NCBI GenBank assembly: GCA_001466705.2
Contig: LATX02000211.1
Span: 1,240,001-1,304,000 of the forward strand
Direction: 5' to 3'
DNA: 64,000 nt
Source: Moniliophthora roreri
Lineage: Eukaryota; Basidiomycota; Agaricomycetes; Agaricales; Marasmiaceae
Positions within the stretch are counted from its first letter, which is position 1. Each line of letters starts with the position of its first letter. The translations under genes and the position numbers were made by a program. Below, in pieces: positions 32,443 through 43,513 of the stretch. The notes under the pieces are model-generated. The model was not told the DNA's origin, did not search any database, and saw nothing but the letters and a program-made list of their open reading frames with translations.

Positions 32443-34292
32443 CTATTGCGCGGACCCCAACTTGGGCTTGAACTCTTTAACACCCGCATCCCCGTCCCGA
32501 ATCTTGCCCATTTCTTTGATAAAGCTCGTACCCCAAAACGCCGCACTATACTTGTTGACATACTTGAACAACTTTTTGTGGTTCTCTGCTCGTGTAGTAG
32601 AATCCATCGTGACAGCTTCATATATCGCATCAGCGACTTGTTGTGAATCCCATGGGTTGACAACGATGGATCCGTTCAAGCTTTGTGCAGCACCGGCGAA
32701 TTCAGAGAGGATCATGACGCCCTGACGGGCTTGTTGGCAGGCGATGTATTCGTATGATACCTGTGCCGCGTCGATATTAGCAAAAAAGTAAGGCAAAGTG
32801 ATGAATAAATGGAGACATACCAAATTCATACCATCCCTCGTACTCGTCACCAAACATACATCACTGACAGCATATAAAGCGCACAATTCGTCAAATGGCA
32901 AACTCTTGTGCATAAAGTGAATAGGCATGAAATCGACGGTACCGAATCGGCCGTTGATACGACCGACGAGTTCGTTGACTATGGATCGGAGGTTTTGGTA
33001 TTCTTCGACATCTTGTCGGGAGGGAACAGCTAGTTGAGCAAGGACGACCTGTGGTACGAGTGAATGAGGAGTTGGGATTAGTTGAAGTTGGTATTGATGG
33101 CGTACCTTGCCAATCCACTCGGGATGTTGTGACAGAAACAACTCGAGTGCATGAAGTTTCTGTGGTACACCCTTGATGTAATCAAGACGGTCAACGCCGA
33201 CGATAACCTTGACATCACCGAATCTGCGTTCTAATTGTGCGATACGTGCTTGGACGGAGTCTTTCTTCAAGTTCTACCAAGCCAAGCCGAGTGAATACGT
33301 GTCAATAGAGTGGGTAGACCTCGGACGAACCTCGATAAAAGAATTAGGTTCGATTCCGATTGGGAATGTGCCGACGTGTGCCAGTCGACCTTCGAATTCG
33401 ACACCGTTTGGCATGGTAGGTAAGCCCAGGATACGTGTGCATGAAGAGAGAAAATGCCGGGCATAGTCATATGTGTGGAAGCCGATCAAGTCGCAGTAGA
33501 GGATTCCCAAGAGGATCTCGCGACGGACAGGAAGGATACTGGTCGGTGAGTTAGTCAAAAAACCAAAGCATGTGAGAGCAAGACGCACCGGTAAATCTCG
33601 CTACTAGGGAAGGGTGTATGGAGGAAAAACCCAATCTTGATCCCAGGAATACTCTTGTTGGACGATGATGACGACGACGAAAACTCTTCCGACTCTACAC
33701 CCTCGGTGATCCTCGATAACTCTGACACCGTATACTCACTACTCTTATTCCCGGCGTCAATCATTCCACGGAGAAGCATCGGAAGCAACATGAGATGATA
33801 ATCCTGAACCCAAACCATCGCACCAGGCGTCAGCTGCTGCCTCACAGCTTCCGCAAACTGGGTATTAGCCTGCCTATACGCAAGCCAGTTCTCCTCATCA
33901 AAGTTCATTTCACCAGGATGGTAGTGGAATAAAGGCCACAAGATGGAATTGGAGAAACCGTTATAATGACGGTCTGCAACGTCGTCGTCGAGGTAGACGG
34001 CTTGGCAAGAGTATTCCTCCATAAGACGTTTGTCTACCAAAGGACGATCCTTTGGGGGGATGAAAAATCCAGGCCAACCGATCCAGGTAAAGTTGAGGGA
34101 TTTTTTGAAACCGGAGAGGGCAGAGACGAGACCACCAGAGGACATCTTGAAGTGGTACTCCCCATTGGCGTCTTTGGTGATGGTTATGGGGAGACGGTTG
34201 GAGACGACGATGAGATGGCCTCCTTTGCCGAATTCCATGGTGGGGTCAGAGTCTAAGCAAGGATTGGGGGAAGAAGGTGAAGATGAGGGCAT
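32443..34292 (-). CDS. TPS1: Alpha,alpha-trehalose-phosphate synthase (UDP-forming)
   Basis: GT20 glycosyltransferase making trehalose-6-phosphate from UDP-glucose and glucose-6-phosphate (stress protection, glycolytic control). After a short Ser/Pro-rich leader the fold starts GGHLIVVSNRLPITITK, then GGLVSALSGFKKSLNFTWI and WPLFHYHPGEMNFDEENW. The substrate loop reads MVWVQDYHLMLLPMLLR; yeast has His where Gln is found here. Then GFFLHTPFPSSEIYR, GVDRLDYIKGVPQKLHALE and the C-terminal CLVTSTRDGMNLV and VMILSEFAGAAQSLNG. At least five introns. Length is about 530 aa, consistent with a TPS1-only enzyme with no phosphatase domain. Confidence 0.96.
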
Positions 34293-34809
34293 TGGGAAGG
34301 ATTCTTGGACCCCTATTTATGTGTGCCAGACAACCTACAAGAAAGTGGAAAGAGTTATAGAAGAACCAAGACTGTTGGCCGGATCGGGAATGATGATTAT
34401 CGGATTGTGAGTGGTTGTCGAACGTGGCTACCGGAGTTCTGCAAAGAAGTCGTCCAATGCAGCCAATGCAACTTCAAAGGAAGACAGCGGTTCTCAGGAG
34501 CTTACAGGTCTTCAAAAGGGAAAATCCAGACGCAGCAAGTCCAAGAATGTTCAAGACTGTGGAACTTTAGTCAAATAAAACATATGCCATTACAATGACA
34601 TTACACCTGAATCGATGTCATTTCTCGCGTCAGAATCTGAACTGGGCGGGGCGATTCGGAATCGGGGTGAAAAAGTTTCGCATTCAAAGGACCGGTGAAT
34701 ACCGACATTAGTCCGATTTTGTACAGCTCTCATAGAACGTTCATTATCATCAACAAATGAGAAAAAAGTCTCGTTAGATGTATGGCTACAACAGGATGTA
34801 TACGGTACA
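34293..34809. other. Spacer between TPS1 start and P0 stop
   Basis: About 520 bp containing the TPS1 promoter and the ribosomal P0 3' UTR. Small frames only; nothing recognisable. Confidence 0.5.
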
Positions 34810-35923
34810 TTAATCAAAGAGACCGAAGCCCTATCGAGCGCGTGCCCATCAGTATCGACAGTTAGACGTAATGTCAAGACGAAAATACGTACCATGTCCT
34901 CTTCAGATTCTTCAGCCTCCTCTTCCTTCTTCTCCTCGGCCTTGGTTTCAGCAGCAGGGGCGGAGGAGGCAGCAGCGGGAGCAGCAGCAACAGCGAATGC
35001 CTCGGGGTTGGCCAAGTATTCCTTGATCTAGACAAAAGTAAACAAGGCGGGTCACAACGTAGACAAGTGGGATGAATCCTCACTTTCTCTGCACCCTCAA
35101 AGGTGTACTCGGTGGCGAGGGAAACAGCCAAGAGGTTTTTGTACGCGTTAACCAAGGTGTGGCTAACGGAGACAATGGTGGGGAACTTGAGTGCCAATGA
35201 GATGGCAGCAATGGTCTTGATTCCGGACAAGAACCGGTCAACAAGCTCAGACTCGTCAATGTCAAGAACATTGGGAGAGAACGTGTTGCCATTGTCATAG
35301 ATCTGAACAACAGTCATACCGTATGTGAACGGTGAAATGTTCAACATGTTGAGCAGAGTGGCTTCGGACTGTCCGACACGGGTACCAGCAGTGACGACCT
35401 TGACATCAGAAACAATTTCAATAGTACCACGAGCAATCTTGGTAGGAATACCAAGAGCCTGGAAGAAGGAGGTCTTGCCTGGCTCCATACCAGTGTTACC
35501 AGCAGGGACAGTAACGTCCTTGGGGGCAAAAGCACCAGCGCGAGCAGGAGCAGCGACCTTGTTGGCAACGATGAGGTCCCTAACTTCCTTGAGGTCATTG
35601 CCAGTGAAGACGAATCCAATGTTGCCTTTGACGTGAGGCAGGAGACGCTCGTATTGAGGGTACTCGGACAAGATGGAACGGAGGGCGCGGCGAACCATGG
35701 TGTTCTTGCCCATTAGGACGACACCCTTGCCACGAAGAGCTACACGGATTTGGTGCATCTGGTTAGAACCCACATTGTCAACGTTGACGATGAAGATGGA
35801 GGCTGACCATTTGAGAATCAGAACAAAAGTACAGCAAATACTTGATGCGGACTCACGATATTTGTTCAAAAGCTCCTTGAGTTTCTGGAAGTAGAGTTCC
35901 TTGTCAGCGCGAGAGGCACCCAT
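34810..35923 (-). CDS. RPP0: 60S acidic ribosomal protein P0 (uL10)
   Basis: Stalk base protein that anchors P1/P2 dimers at the GTPase centre of the large subunit. It starts [19 protein letters not shown]. After an intron it continues [18 protein letters not shown] and [18 protein letters not shown], all near-invariant. The centre has [19 protein letters not shown]. The stalk helix region ends before an Ala-rich hinge ([16 protein letters not shown]), then an acidic tail [11 protein letters not shown] final 21-nt exon encodes the conserved GFGLFD terminus and TAA at 34812-34810. Length is about 312 aa, normal. ATG 35923 was chosen because the protein family begins MG(A/V). Confidence 0.96.
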
Positions 35924-36355
35924 TTTGAAGATTGAAAGTTTTTCTAGGGTAATTTTTGTGAGGTGGATTCTTGAGTATTGCAAAGCGTTACCGACATGTA
36001 AATATGATTGTGTTAACAAGGCCTCCCGTTGACCTCTGGAGACAGGTCGTCAGCAATAAATCCAAGCCAAAGAAATCTAGTAGGGATACATACCTTAGTT
36101 GTGCCAAAGGATGTTTAAAGGCGACTTGCTACAAATGCGATGGAGAAAGCCCAACCTTGACTTTGGTTTTTCTGTTGATTCAAGTCACGTGATATCTGGA
36201 TTAAAGTTGGGTCTCCGCCGGAACGTGCCGTTTGCCGTGCGCATTGACTTGCCAGCGACGACGACGACGACGCGGACGTCGTGCACCGCTTGACTCAGCT
36301 CCACTGTAACGCAATGGAATGTTGCGATGCTTTCAGCTGACCATTCGCATTGCGC
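35924..36355. promoter_or_regulatory. Divergent promoter region between P0 and the helical-repeat gene
   Basis: About 430 bp separating two divergent start codons; at least part must be the P0 leader. No recognisable coding exon occurs. A (GAC)n-like stretch lies at about 36256-36280. Assignment as promoter rests on position only. Confidence 0.45.
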
Positions 36356-39310
36356 ATGGTCTTCTCTCATGGTATGCCCCTTCTTATCTTTAGAGAAGCG
36401 TTGGCTGACTTTTTGTCAAGTTCACCATCTAGAGGCTTTGCTTTCCAGCCATCTCAGTCTTTGAGAAAGCGTTCATCATGTCTTTCTGACCCTTCTCAAG
36501 ACAAACAAACGTATTGCTCAGCGCGCGACGTCACACGTTCGTCCGTTGGGTCTGGTACCGTGACGTTGGTCCGTGTTCAACCATCTTCCGATATAGCTCC
36601 AATTAGCCTGGGGGAATACTTGAACATGGAGGAACCGAGGTCCATTCCGCCAAGGACTCTGATTGCGATGTATAGGAATGCACGGAGTCGGGGGCAGCCG
36701 TTAAGTCAGAAGCATTTGAGCCAGTTGATTGCTATATTTGGGAGTTTATCACTCCCTGTGGAATTTCCTCGAATCAAGAATCGATACGTAAAAGCAATGG
36801 GCGCACTGCGGAAGACTTCCCATTGGGATTTTGTGAATGAGTTGATTGTAGAGAAGGAAACAGTGGGCTATCTGTCAAACGGTGACCGTTATTGGCGGCT
36901 CTGTTCTCGGCTCGCAGAGGTACGGACGACTGGTAGTGACTTTCACTCGAAAGGTGAGCTATGTACGCACGTTCTTGTTGTGCTTTTCTGACCAAGATCA
37001 GAACGCGTTGTTTCGTTCGCCATTGCAGATGCCATCGTTCAATACCGACATATTTGGCGCAGAACCTTGACACCCGACGTCCTTACTCCGTATTTTGACG
37101 CGCTTCTTTCACAGGAAAGCATGGACTATGTCTCAACTGCCGTTCACCAGTTGTGCGACCTTCTCGATGAACACCGTCATGTCCATGCTGGAATCATCCG
37201 TATCGTGTGGCGAGTTGCTTTGGTGAAACCGGAGAACCTGTCCGATGCACTCAAGGAGAAGCTACTTTCGACACTATGGTCTCGGACGCAGATTCCCTTT
37301 CAGGCCATCAAAAGAAGCCGTGCCATGGCCACCCACTTTTTCAACCACGAGACCAAGCGACATCAACGTGTGCCCTTCGGCATCCGACAGCTTAACGCGA
37401 CGTTGACAACGCCGCTATTCCCATTCTTCTATGTTTCCGTCCCTCTTCCGGTTAGGCATTGGAGTCAGTCTATCCTCGAAGCCTCTCTCTCCCCTGCGAA
37501 TCCCCTCAGTATCCGTTGGAGCAACCTGAGCCTCCTTGCATTCTTCCATTCCATATCTGGTTCTCAAAGCCTTCATATGCCTCTGTCGCTGGACTCGACC
37601 GAGTTCACTGATTGGCATGCAGCCTTGATGACGGGGATTTTGGAGACCGTCATCTCCAGCTATCCCTCTCCGGATGATGTTCGTGGTCTGGTGCGACTGT
37701 TATGGCAAAGGTGGAGACAGAGTCCACACGGGAATAAACGACCTTCGTTTGTTATTCGTGCCTTTGTCAGCGCATGTTTTCGCTTGGCTGGCCATACCAA
37801 GGACGTCGAACTTTGTCATGAGTGCTATCGCTATTCAGTCCGTCACAATCTCTTCCTCTCATCGGGAGGGGTGCCGTCTTCTGAACGAGTCCAAGCTGAT
37901 TCATTGATGAATCATTGTGTTCAGGCATTCTTAGACCTTCCCGGGCAAGAATGGGCCACTTTATTCCAGTCCATTGATATCCAGCCTCCTGAGGCGTTTG
38001 GTCGTCAAGCTGACCTCTTCATCCAATCACTCGTTTCCCGAGATCCGAACTTGGCGCATCAGCTGTACAAGCATTGCATTCGCCATTCCATCCCCTTATC
38101 AGGCGAAACCCAGAAATTGTTGATGACAGGTTTGGTGGCACATCGCCCTAGTGCTACCATATCAGTCCTCGATCATTGGGTTGGCGACGTTCGCCCTCTC
38201 CTGCTGCCCATTCTACGCTCTTTAGGGACGTGCCGCCTCCAGCACATGGAACCATTGCAGGCAAAGATTCTGGGGAGCGCACTGCTGAAGCACGTCGCCA
38301 CACAGAAGCTAACATCGCATTTCAAACGACCCATTCAACATTGTCTGTACCTCTTCATAACTGCAAATCGCGCTGAGGATGCTGTGCAGATTGTTGATGC
38401 TATACTAAAGCACAAGCCGTCGTACTTTTCAGCGAGTTTTTTGAAGCGATTATTGCAGTTGCTACTTCGCCATCGTCAATTTCGTTTGTCGATACGCCTG
38501 GCAAATCTGTTTGGCAACATCCCCCCCGCGGTGACGAACGATATACGAGAGACCCTGGTACTGGGTTTACTTCGGGGTGGCGCTAGCAATCTTGCCAGGC
38601 GACTCGCTCCTCCCGATATGCCCAGGTCCCATGAAGTGATTGCCAGGATCGCGGGATTTCGCAAACATCCTTCACGGATTACAGTACCCAAAGTTCCCCC
38701 CGTCTCACGACACAGTGTAACCGATCTGCCCAGCTTCACATTCGCTTTCTTGCTTGTTCTCAACAGCGCTCGGCCATCGATTCCAAGTAAAGTCCTGATG
38801 TCTGCCCTCTCCCAAATGGATCCCACGACTAAGACGTTGTTGGTCAATACCTACTTGAACCACTTGACTCGTCGAAGTCAACGCAGGGTTGCGCGAAATC
38901 GTCGAGTCTTCCGGTCAGTTGTTCACATGAAGGATTTTTTCGTGCAGCGTGCTGGGTTTTCGCCTGATCGGGTAACAACGAACATTTTCGTGAAGGCACT
39001 TATGCGAAGCAATGGCTTTGATGCAGTCAAAGTTCGGGCTCTCTTCGACCATCTCACTCGACACGGTTATCCCGTCGCTGAACGATGGCGGCGTGAAAAC
39101 AATGTGCCTTTTGGTACTGTACCGTTACCTCCTGGATACCTTCAACTCTCATTCCCAGAAGGTCCCATTGAATTTCAGAAGCATTGTCGGCCCCTCTACA
39201 AAATGTTCATAAAGGCACTTCATAGACGTAGGGACGTTACTGGTGCGAAGATGATCGTGGGTATTCTGAAGGATGAGGAGGCTGCATATCTGCTTGGCAA
39301 GGGAACGTAG
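36356..39310 (+). CDS. Large helical-repeat protein, PPR/TPR-like, probably mitochondrial
   Basis: Two exons with one intron (about 36957-37028, GTGAGC...GCAG) give about 960 aa. The first exon has Arg/Ser-rich N-terminal residues consistent with a presequence. It then reads RTLIAMYRNARSRGQPLSQ with PPR-like helical pairing. The long second exon is dominated by Leu/Arg-rich amphipathic helices, e.g. LYLFITANRAEDAVQIVDA and FSASFLKRLLQLLLRHRQF, and near the end DRVTTNIFVKALMRSNGFD and VRALFDHLTRHGYPV, which look like PPR units. The overall family is not one I can name; fungal PPR-type RNA-binding factors for mitochondrial transcripts are the best analogy. I chose ATG 36356 over a TTG six bases upstream. 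Confidence 0.65.
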
Positions 39311-40158
39311 AAGATTCGTTTCGTCGGAAGAACCCCTTGATGGTGGAGGTAACTAAGATGCATCGTATCGTTTTCAAGCATGTATGTAGTCTTAGAAAAG
39401 TAGATTAATATGTACATATCCGAAATACCAACTAAGACCCACACCACTTTTATTGACCTGACGCGCAAATAATTGCGGCGCATCCAATAAGCTATAGTGG
39501 ACTTGAATTTGAGGACGCGAATCCGGTGACGCGATACCACGATACCTCTACGTATAACTCGATCCACGAGAACCCAGTATCATCGGCTTTACCGGGTCCT
39601 CTGTCGCACTCATGGGGAACAGACAAGGGCGATGTACTTCTAGAAAAGCTAGTAGGCACGAAAGGTGCGTTTCAACGGCATTAGTACTGAGACCGATGAT
39701 CCTGCGCAGGTGATCTCATCGTGTCGTTTTCCTGGTCTCCATTTGCCTGTGAAAACCTTGACACAAATCGTCCCATGTAACGCAGGAAATGAACAGGAAC
39801 CTTGGCGTTATTGTCGCGTATCACGCTGTACTGCCTCCCGTCCTCTTCTCTGTACTCTTTGACTTTTGACAGATCGTGACTTTAGGCCTCTCCCTTCAGC
39901 TTTCCCAATGGATGCGTTGACAAGTTTGTCAGTCATGTGCGTCCCACAGGGGTTGTATGCTGCTCGACACTGCACCTTTTGTTTTGGTTTACTCCAAATT
40001 TTTGTGTCAGTATTGCGAATGCCCACATCGTTCGACAGTGGCACTGCTTGGCCCTAAAGCTAATGTATGTAACCCCCCTCCGGCAGAGCAGACACTAGTA
40101 ACGAGTGTTACTCTGGAAGTAATGGATCCACCATCCCGCCCTAAGTGTCCTTCCTCAC
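39311..40158. other. Spacer holding an F-box fragment, otherwise featureless
   Basis: About 850 bp between the helical-repeat stop and the NPR3 stop. Apart from the F-box-like piece at 39.69-39.87 kb I see only short frames. Both 3' UTRs lie here. Confidence 0.45.
39690..39871 (+). pseudogene. Isolated F-box-like fragment related to the 22-23 kb gene
   Basis: Frame 39665-39862 reads LHLPVKTLTQIVPCNAGNE then EPWRYCRVSRCTASRPLL and stops at 39860-39862. It aligns residue by residue with LHLPVEILTRIVSWNAGDD...RYCRVSRSWRAASRPQL on the minus strand at about 23290-23420. No leucine-rich continuation is visible downstream. It is an orphan piece of that family, inserted between the helical-repeat gene and NPR3. 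It keeps the Trp codon that is TAG in the other copy. Confidence 0.6.
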
Positions 40159-42508
40159 TTATGAGGGATGGAGGAATGTCTGTAGCTGCAGTGACGACTC
40201 GATAGTATTTCACAAGACATGATCAGGGTTACTTACATATTCATCGTAATGATGCAAAACCTCTCGAAGCTGTTTTCTGGTGATATCCGCTTTATACAGG
40301 ATTTCGTCGTCTGTGCGAGTCCCATCAAAATACTGGTTGATGCTGTCAAAAGTGATCAGGCGCGAGAATGTATTACCGATGGAGAAATACGCACAGTTCA
40401 AAACGTCTTGCAATTCGTGGGTCTTTCCCAACAGACATGGCCGATAACCATCGGCGTTGCAGCGGAGTGGCCCTGCCAGGATCATTTATAATAGACGCAA
40501 TACTCTCATCCTCTGCAGTCTCCCAACCGGAATCTTCCCTTCCGTCTGATGACTCCATTCCCTCAACATAGTCGCCACCTGTGCTGTATTCGTCTTGCCC
40601 ATCACTTTCCAGGACCAGTTCACTCAATTCCGAGTCGACTGAATGACCGCGCTGCAGATGCCTCTTCTGCTCTTCCTCTTCATCTCCCCCTGCAGGCGGA
40701 AGATTCAGCCAGTCCCTTTCGCTTTTGCGCCCTTGACGGGGTTTCGCTCGCTTTTCAGCTCTAGCTTTCGCCCTAGTAGATCTAACATGGGCTTTAAGCT
40801 GAGCAGTAGCCACAATCCGAATGCGAAGGTGAAGAGTGGTGAGCATGTCTCGTTTTAACATCCATACCACAACTTCATGGTAGGTTGGTATCATGTCTTT
40901 GGATTGAACGACTGAAGCAAAAAAGTGATTGCCACTTTGGTTGGCGGATGACGTGGATATTGCTGAGAGTATCTGGGGTAAAGGAGGGAGATTGGATTCA
41001 CTGAAATCTCTCTCAAATTCTTTGATGAGTTGGGAGAGTCTAAGCCATTATTTGTAAGTTGAAGATGGCGTGAAAAGGGGAGAGACATACGGGTAGTCAA
41101 ATTTGGGAGGAAGTATGAATACAGTCTTCAGCCCACTGTGGACGATATCGACAACCTTGGCCCTTCGGTGTTGCACAAGCCATCTGACAATGGGATAAAC
41201 TTGTGACTCAAGGTCCCAGTCCATAAGACTGGTTAAATCGGTCAGGCTCGGGCTTATTAGCATCCAAAACACCAAACCGGAGGAAGTAAACTTACGATAA
41301 TGTCACGTTCGCTGTTTCCAAGAACTTCAAAAGACCCTCAGCGAGACTTCGGTCGTCTGGAGAAACGTGTGGGCCTCTGAGATCCGAAAATGGATCGAAA
41401 TCATCGATATTGTCCAGAAGCAGGAGACTTTTCCAAGGCACCAATGCAGGGAGCCTCCAACCAAACGACATTTCGGGACCCCATGCTCGGTAATCTTCCT
41501 CGTCGCCGACCATGAAACCGTTAAAATCTGCCTCTTCGTCGTTGTGTAATAGAAGATCGAGATACGGCGGTAACTGAATCTCCAAGGGGAGATCGTTCAA
41601 AGATATATATGCGATCGAGGAAGCTTTAATCGCTTCGAACAAAGTCTTCATCGCTGAGGCCAACGATGATAACTCTAACGCCTGTGATGAAAATTCACTG
41701 AACGAAGTTCCTGTGGAACTTGAATCAGTCACAGCGAAGAGCAAACGGCACAAAATGGAAGACCTTTCTTCATGCAATCATCTCTGAGAGATCCAAGTTG
41801 GTCACATTCCTTCTCGACATAATTTGACACGACTTGCTCCTGGAACAAGACTGCTGAGACGATAAACGCAGCTTGTTCGTAAATGACATCAAAGTATTTC
41901 GAGACATTCCCTGCAGCAGATGAAGATGGGTCTGGCAAGTCCAGCACCATCACAAGATGGAAGGTATGTAGCCAAGCGCATTTATTCGAAGGCACTGCAA
42001 CGCTCTTCTCGTTGGAAGGGCTTCTGCTTGGGCTAGAATCGTTTCTTGGTGCGCTGTCGTTCCGAGATGTTGGTCGATTATGCGACTCGCGACCTCTTGA
42101 GCTGACTTTGGGTTTCTCTTGTTTGAAATGCCAGATTCCACCGGCCTCTGCACATACAGGATGACCAATGAACGCGAGGTCGTCTACGACAAGCTCGAAT
42201 TTCTGATGGCACATGGATGCATGTGGACAGAGTATACCCGCAAGAAATTCGGAGGAGTAGCCAAATACCTCTTCGTACTCCTTTCTACTGCTTGAGGGGT
42301 CAGTAGAATCGTTTATGGAAGACGAAGGTTTATTGGTGCCGGAAGACACCCGACGTTTGTACGAAGGATCCAAGATGTTTCCTTGCCCTTCTGGGAGTGT
42401 ACGACTTAATTTGAGAGGTACGTCAGGGCAGGGAGGCCAACGAAAGACCAGATTAGAGCCTTTTGCAGATGATGTGACGAAAAGAATGGCCAGAAGAGTT
42501 TCTGACAT
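40159..42508 (-). CDS. NPR3: Nitrogen permease regulator 3 (Npr3/NPRL3), GATOR1/SEACIT subunit
   Basis: Amino-acid-sensing inhibitor of TORC1 with Npr2 and Iml1 on the vacuole. It starts MSETLLAILFVTSSAKGSN and runs LVFRWPPCPD. Conserved blocks follow: GYSSEFLAGILCPHASMCH, KFELVVDDLAFIGHPVCAE, VMVLDLPDPSSSAAGNVSK, then FDVIYEQAAFIVSAVLFQE. The middle has LEIQLPPYLDLLLHNDEE and PALVPWKSLLLLDNIDDFD. The C-terminal winged-helix-like end reads YFDGTRTDDEILYKADITR and QLREVLHHYDEY. A final tiny exon, after a GTAAGT donor, adds LQTFLHPS and TAA at 40161-40159. Several Ser-rich and acidic inserts are present. Length about 700 aa. The start lies 66 bp from the alpha/beta-hydrolase gene. Confidence 0.92.
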
Positions 42509-42574
42509 GGTAGTCGTAAAGAAAGACGCATGAACTGCCGTCAAACCGGCACCAAAGTTGGCTTCTTACTGCAA

Positions 42575-43369
42575 CATGGAGAAGCTCAAGATCCAAGTCA
42601 ATGGTGTTAATTTGGACGCGGAGCTAGTCCCTGCACCTCATCCCGAGGGCAAGCTCGCGATATGCTTGCATCCATGGTCATTTCTAGGGGGACGCACGAA
42701 TGATCCGTAGGTATCTTCCCTGACTACCAAGGCATCATTCCATACATATAAGTTTATAACGGCAGCGTGCTCGAATCTCTCGTTCGCCCTCTACAGTCCA
42801 AAAACTATCATATCATTCGATACAACTCGCGAGGAGTAGGTCAGTCAAGTGGATGGCCCTCTTTCACAGGACTCAAGGAGAGCGAGGACTTGCAAGCAGT
42901 GATTAACTGGGCATTGACGAATCCGGCCACACCCAATGTTTCAACAGTCGTCATCATCGTGAGTACAGGAGAACAATATTCCAGGCGTCGAACTCTGAAG
43001 GATGCCACACAGGGTTATTCGCATGGGTCCATCATTGCGGGGTCAATTCCGACACTACCCCCACCCGTAAAGACCTCTCACATATTGATCTCATATCCAG
43101 TCAGCGTTCGAGGATGGTTGACCCTATTTAGGTCATCGACGTACGCACAGAAACTGCGAGAGCTGCTGAATGATTCGAAGGCTGAGCTTTTTGTCATCTA
43201 CGGAGATGAAGATGAGTTCACATCCAAGGCTTCATACATGGGTTGGGCAGAAGAGTTAAGATCTGTGGATGGTGCTGGCAAGCTTGAAGTAAAATGTATT
43301 GAAGGAGCAGGACATTTTTGGGGGAATCGTCGTGAGCTGAGGGAGACAGTTGAGGGCTGGGTGCCGTGA
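42575..43369 (+). CDS. Alpha/beta-hydrolase, small CAP/ABHD-like serine hydrolase
   Basis: Serine hydrolase of unknown substrate, about 220 aa. Three exons start MEKLKIQVNGVNLDAELVP, then APHPEGKLAICLHPWSFLG (the HP-W motif of small hydrolases). The second exon has YNSRGVGQSSGWPSF and DLQAVINWALTNP. The nucleophile elbow GYSHGS begins the third exon. The acid and His regions are FVIYGDEDEFTS and CIEGAGHFWGNRRELRETV. The layout resembles the alpha/beta-hydrolase group near bacterial YpfH/YqiA-like esterases, and fungal members are widespread. The upstream 66 bp are shared with NPR3. Confidence 0.82.
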
Positions 43370-43513
43370 TTTCGCCTGATAATATACGCTGCCGCTGTAC
43401 CTTACCTAGCCAGACTTTCTTTATCGCTCTCACCACCCATATTTCTTCTTCCTCTTCCTCTTACCGCCGTCTGAGACAGCGACCTCAACCTTTTAATTTC
43501 TATTATTTTCTCA

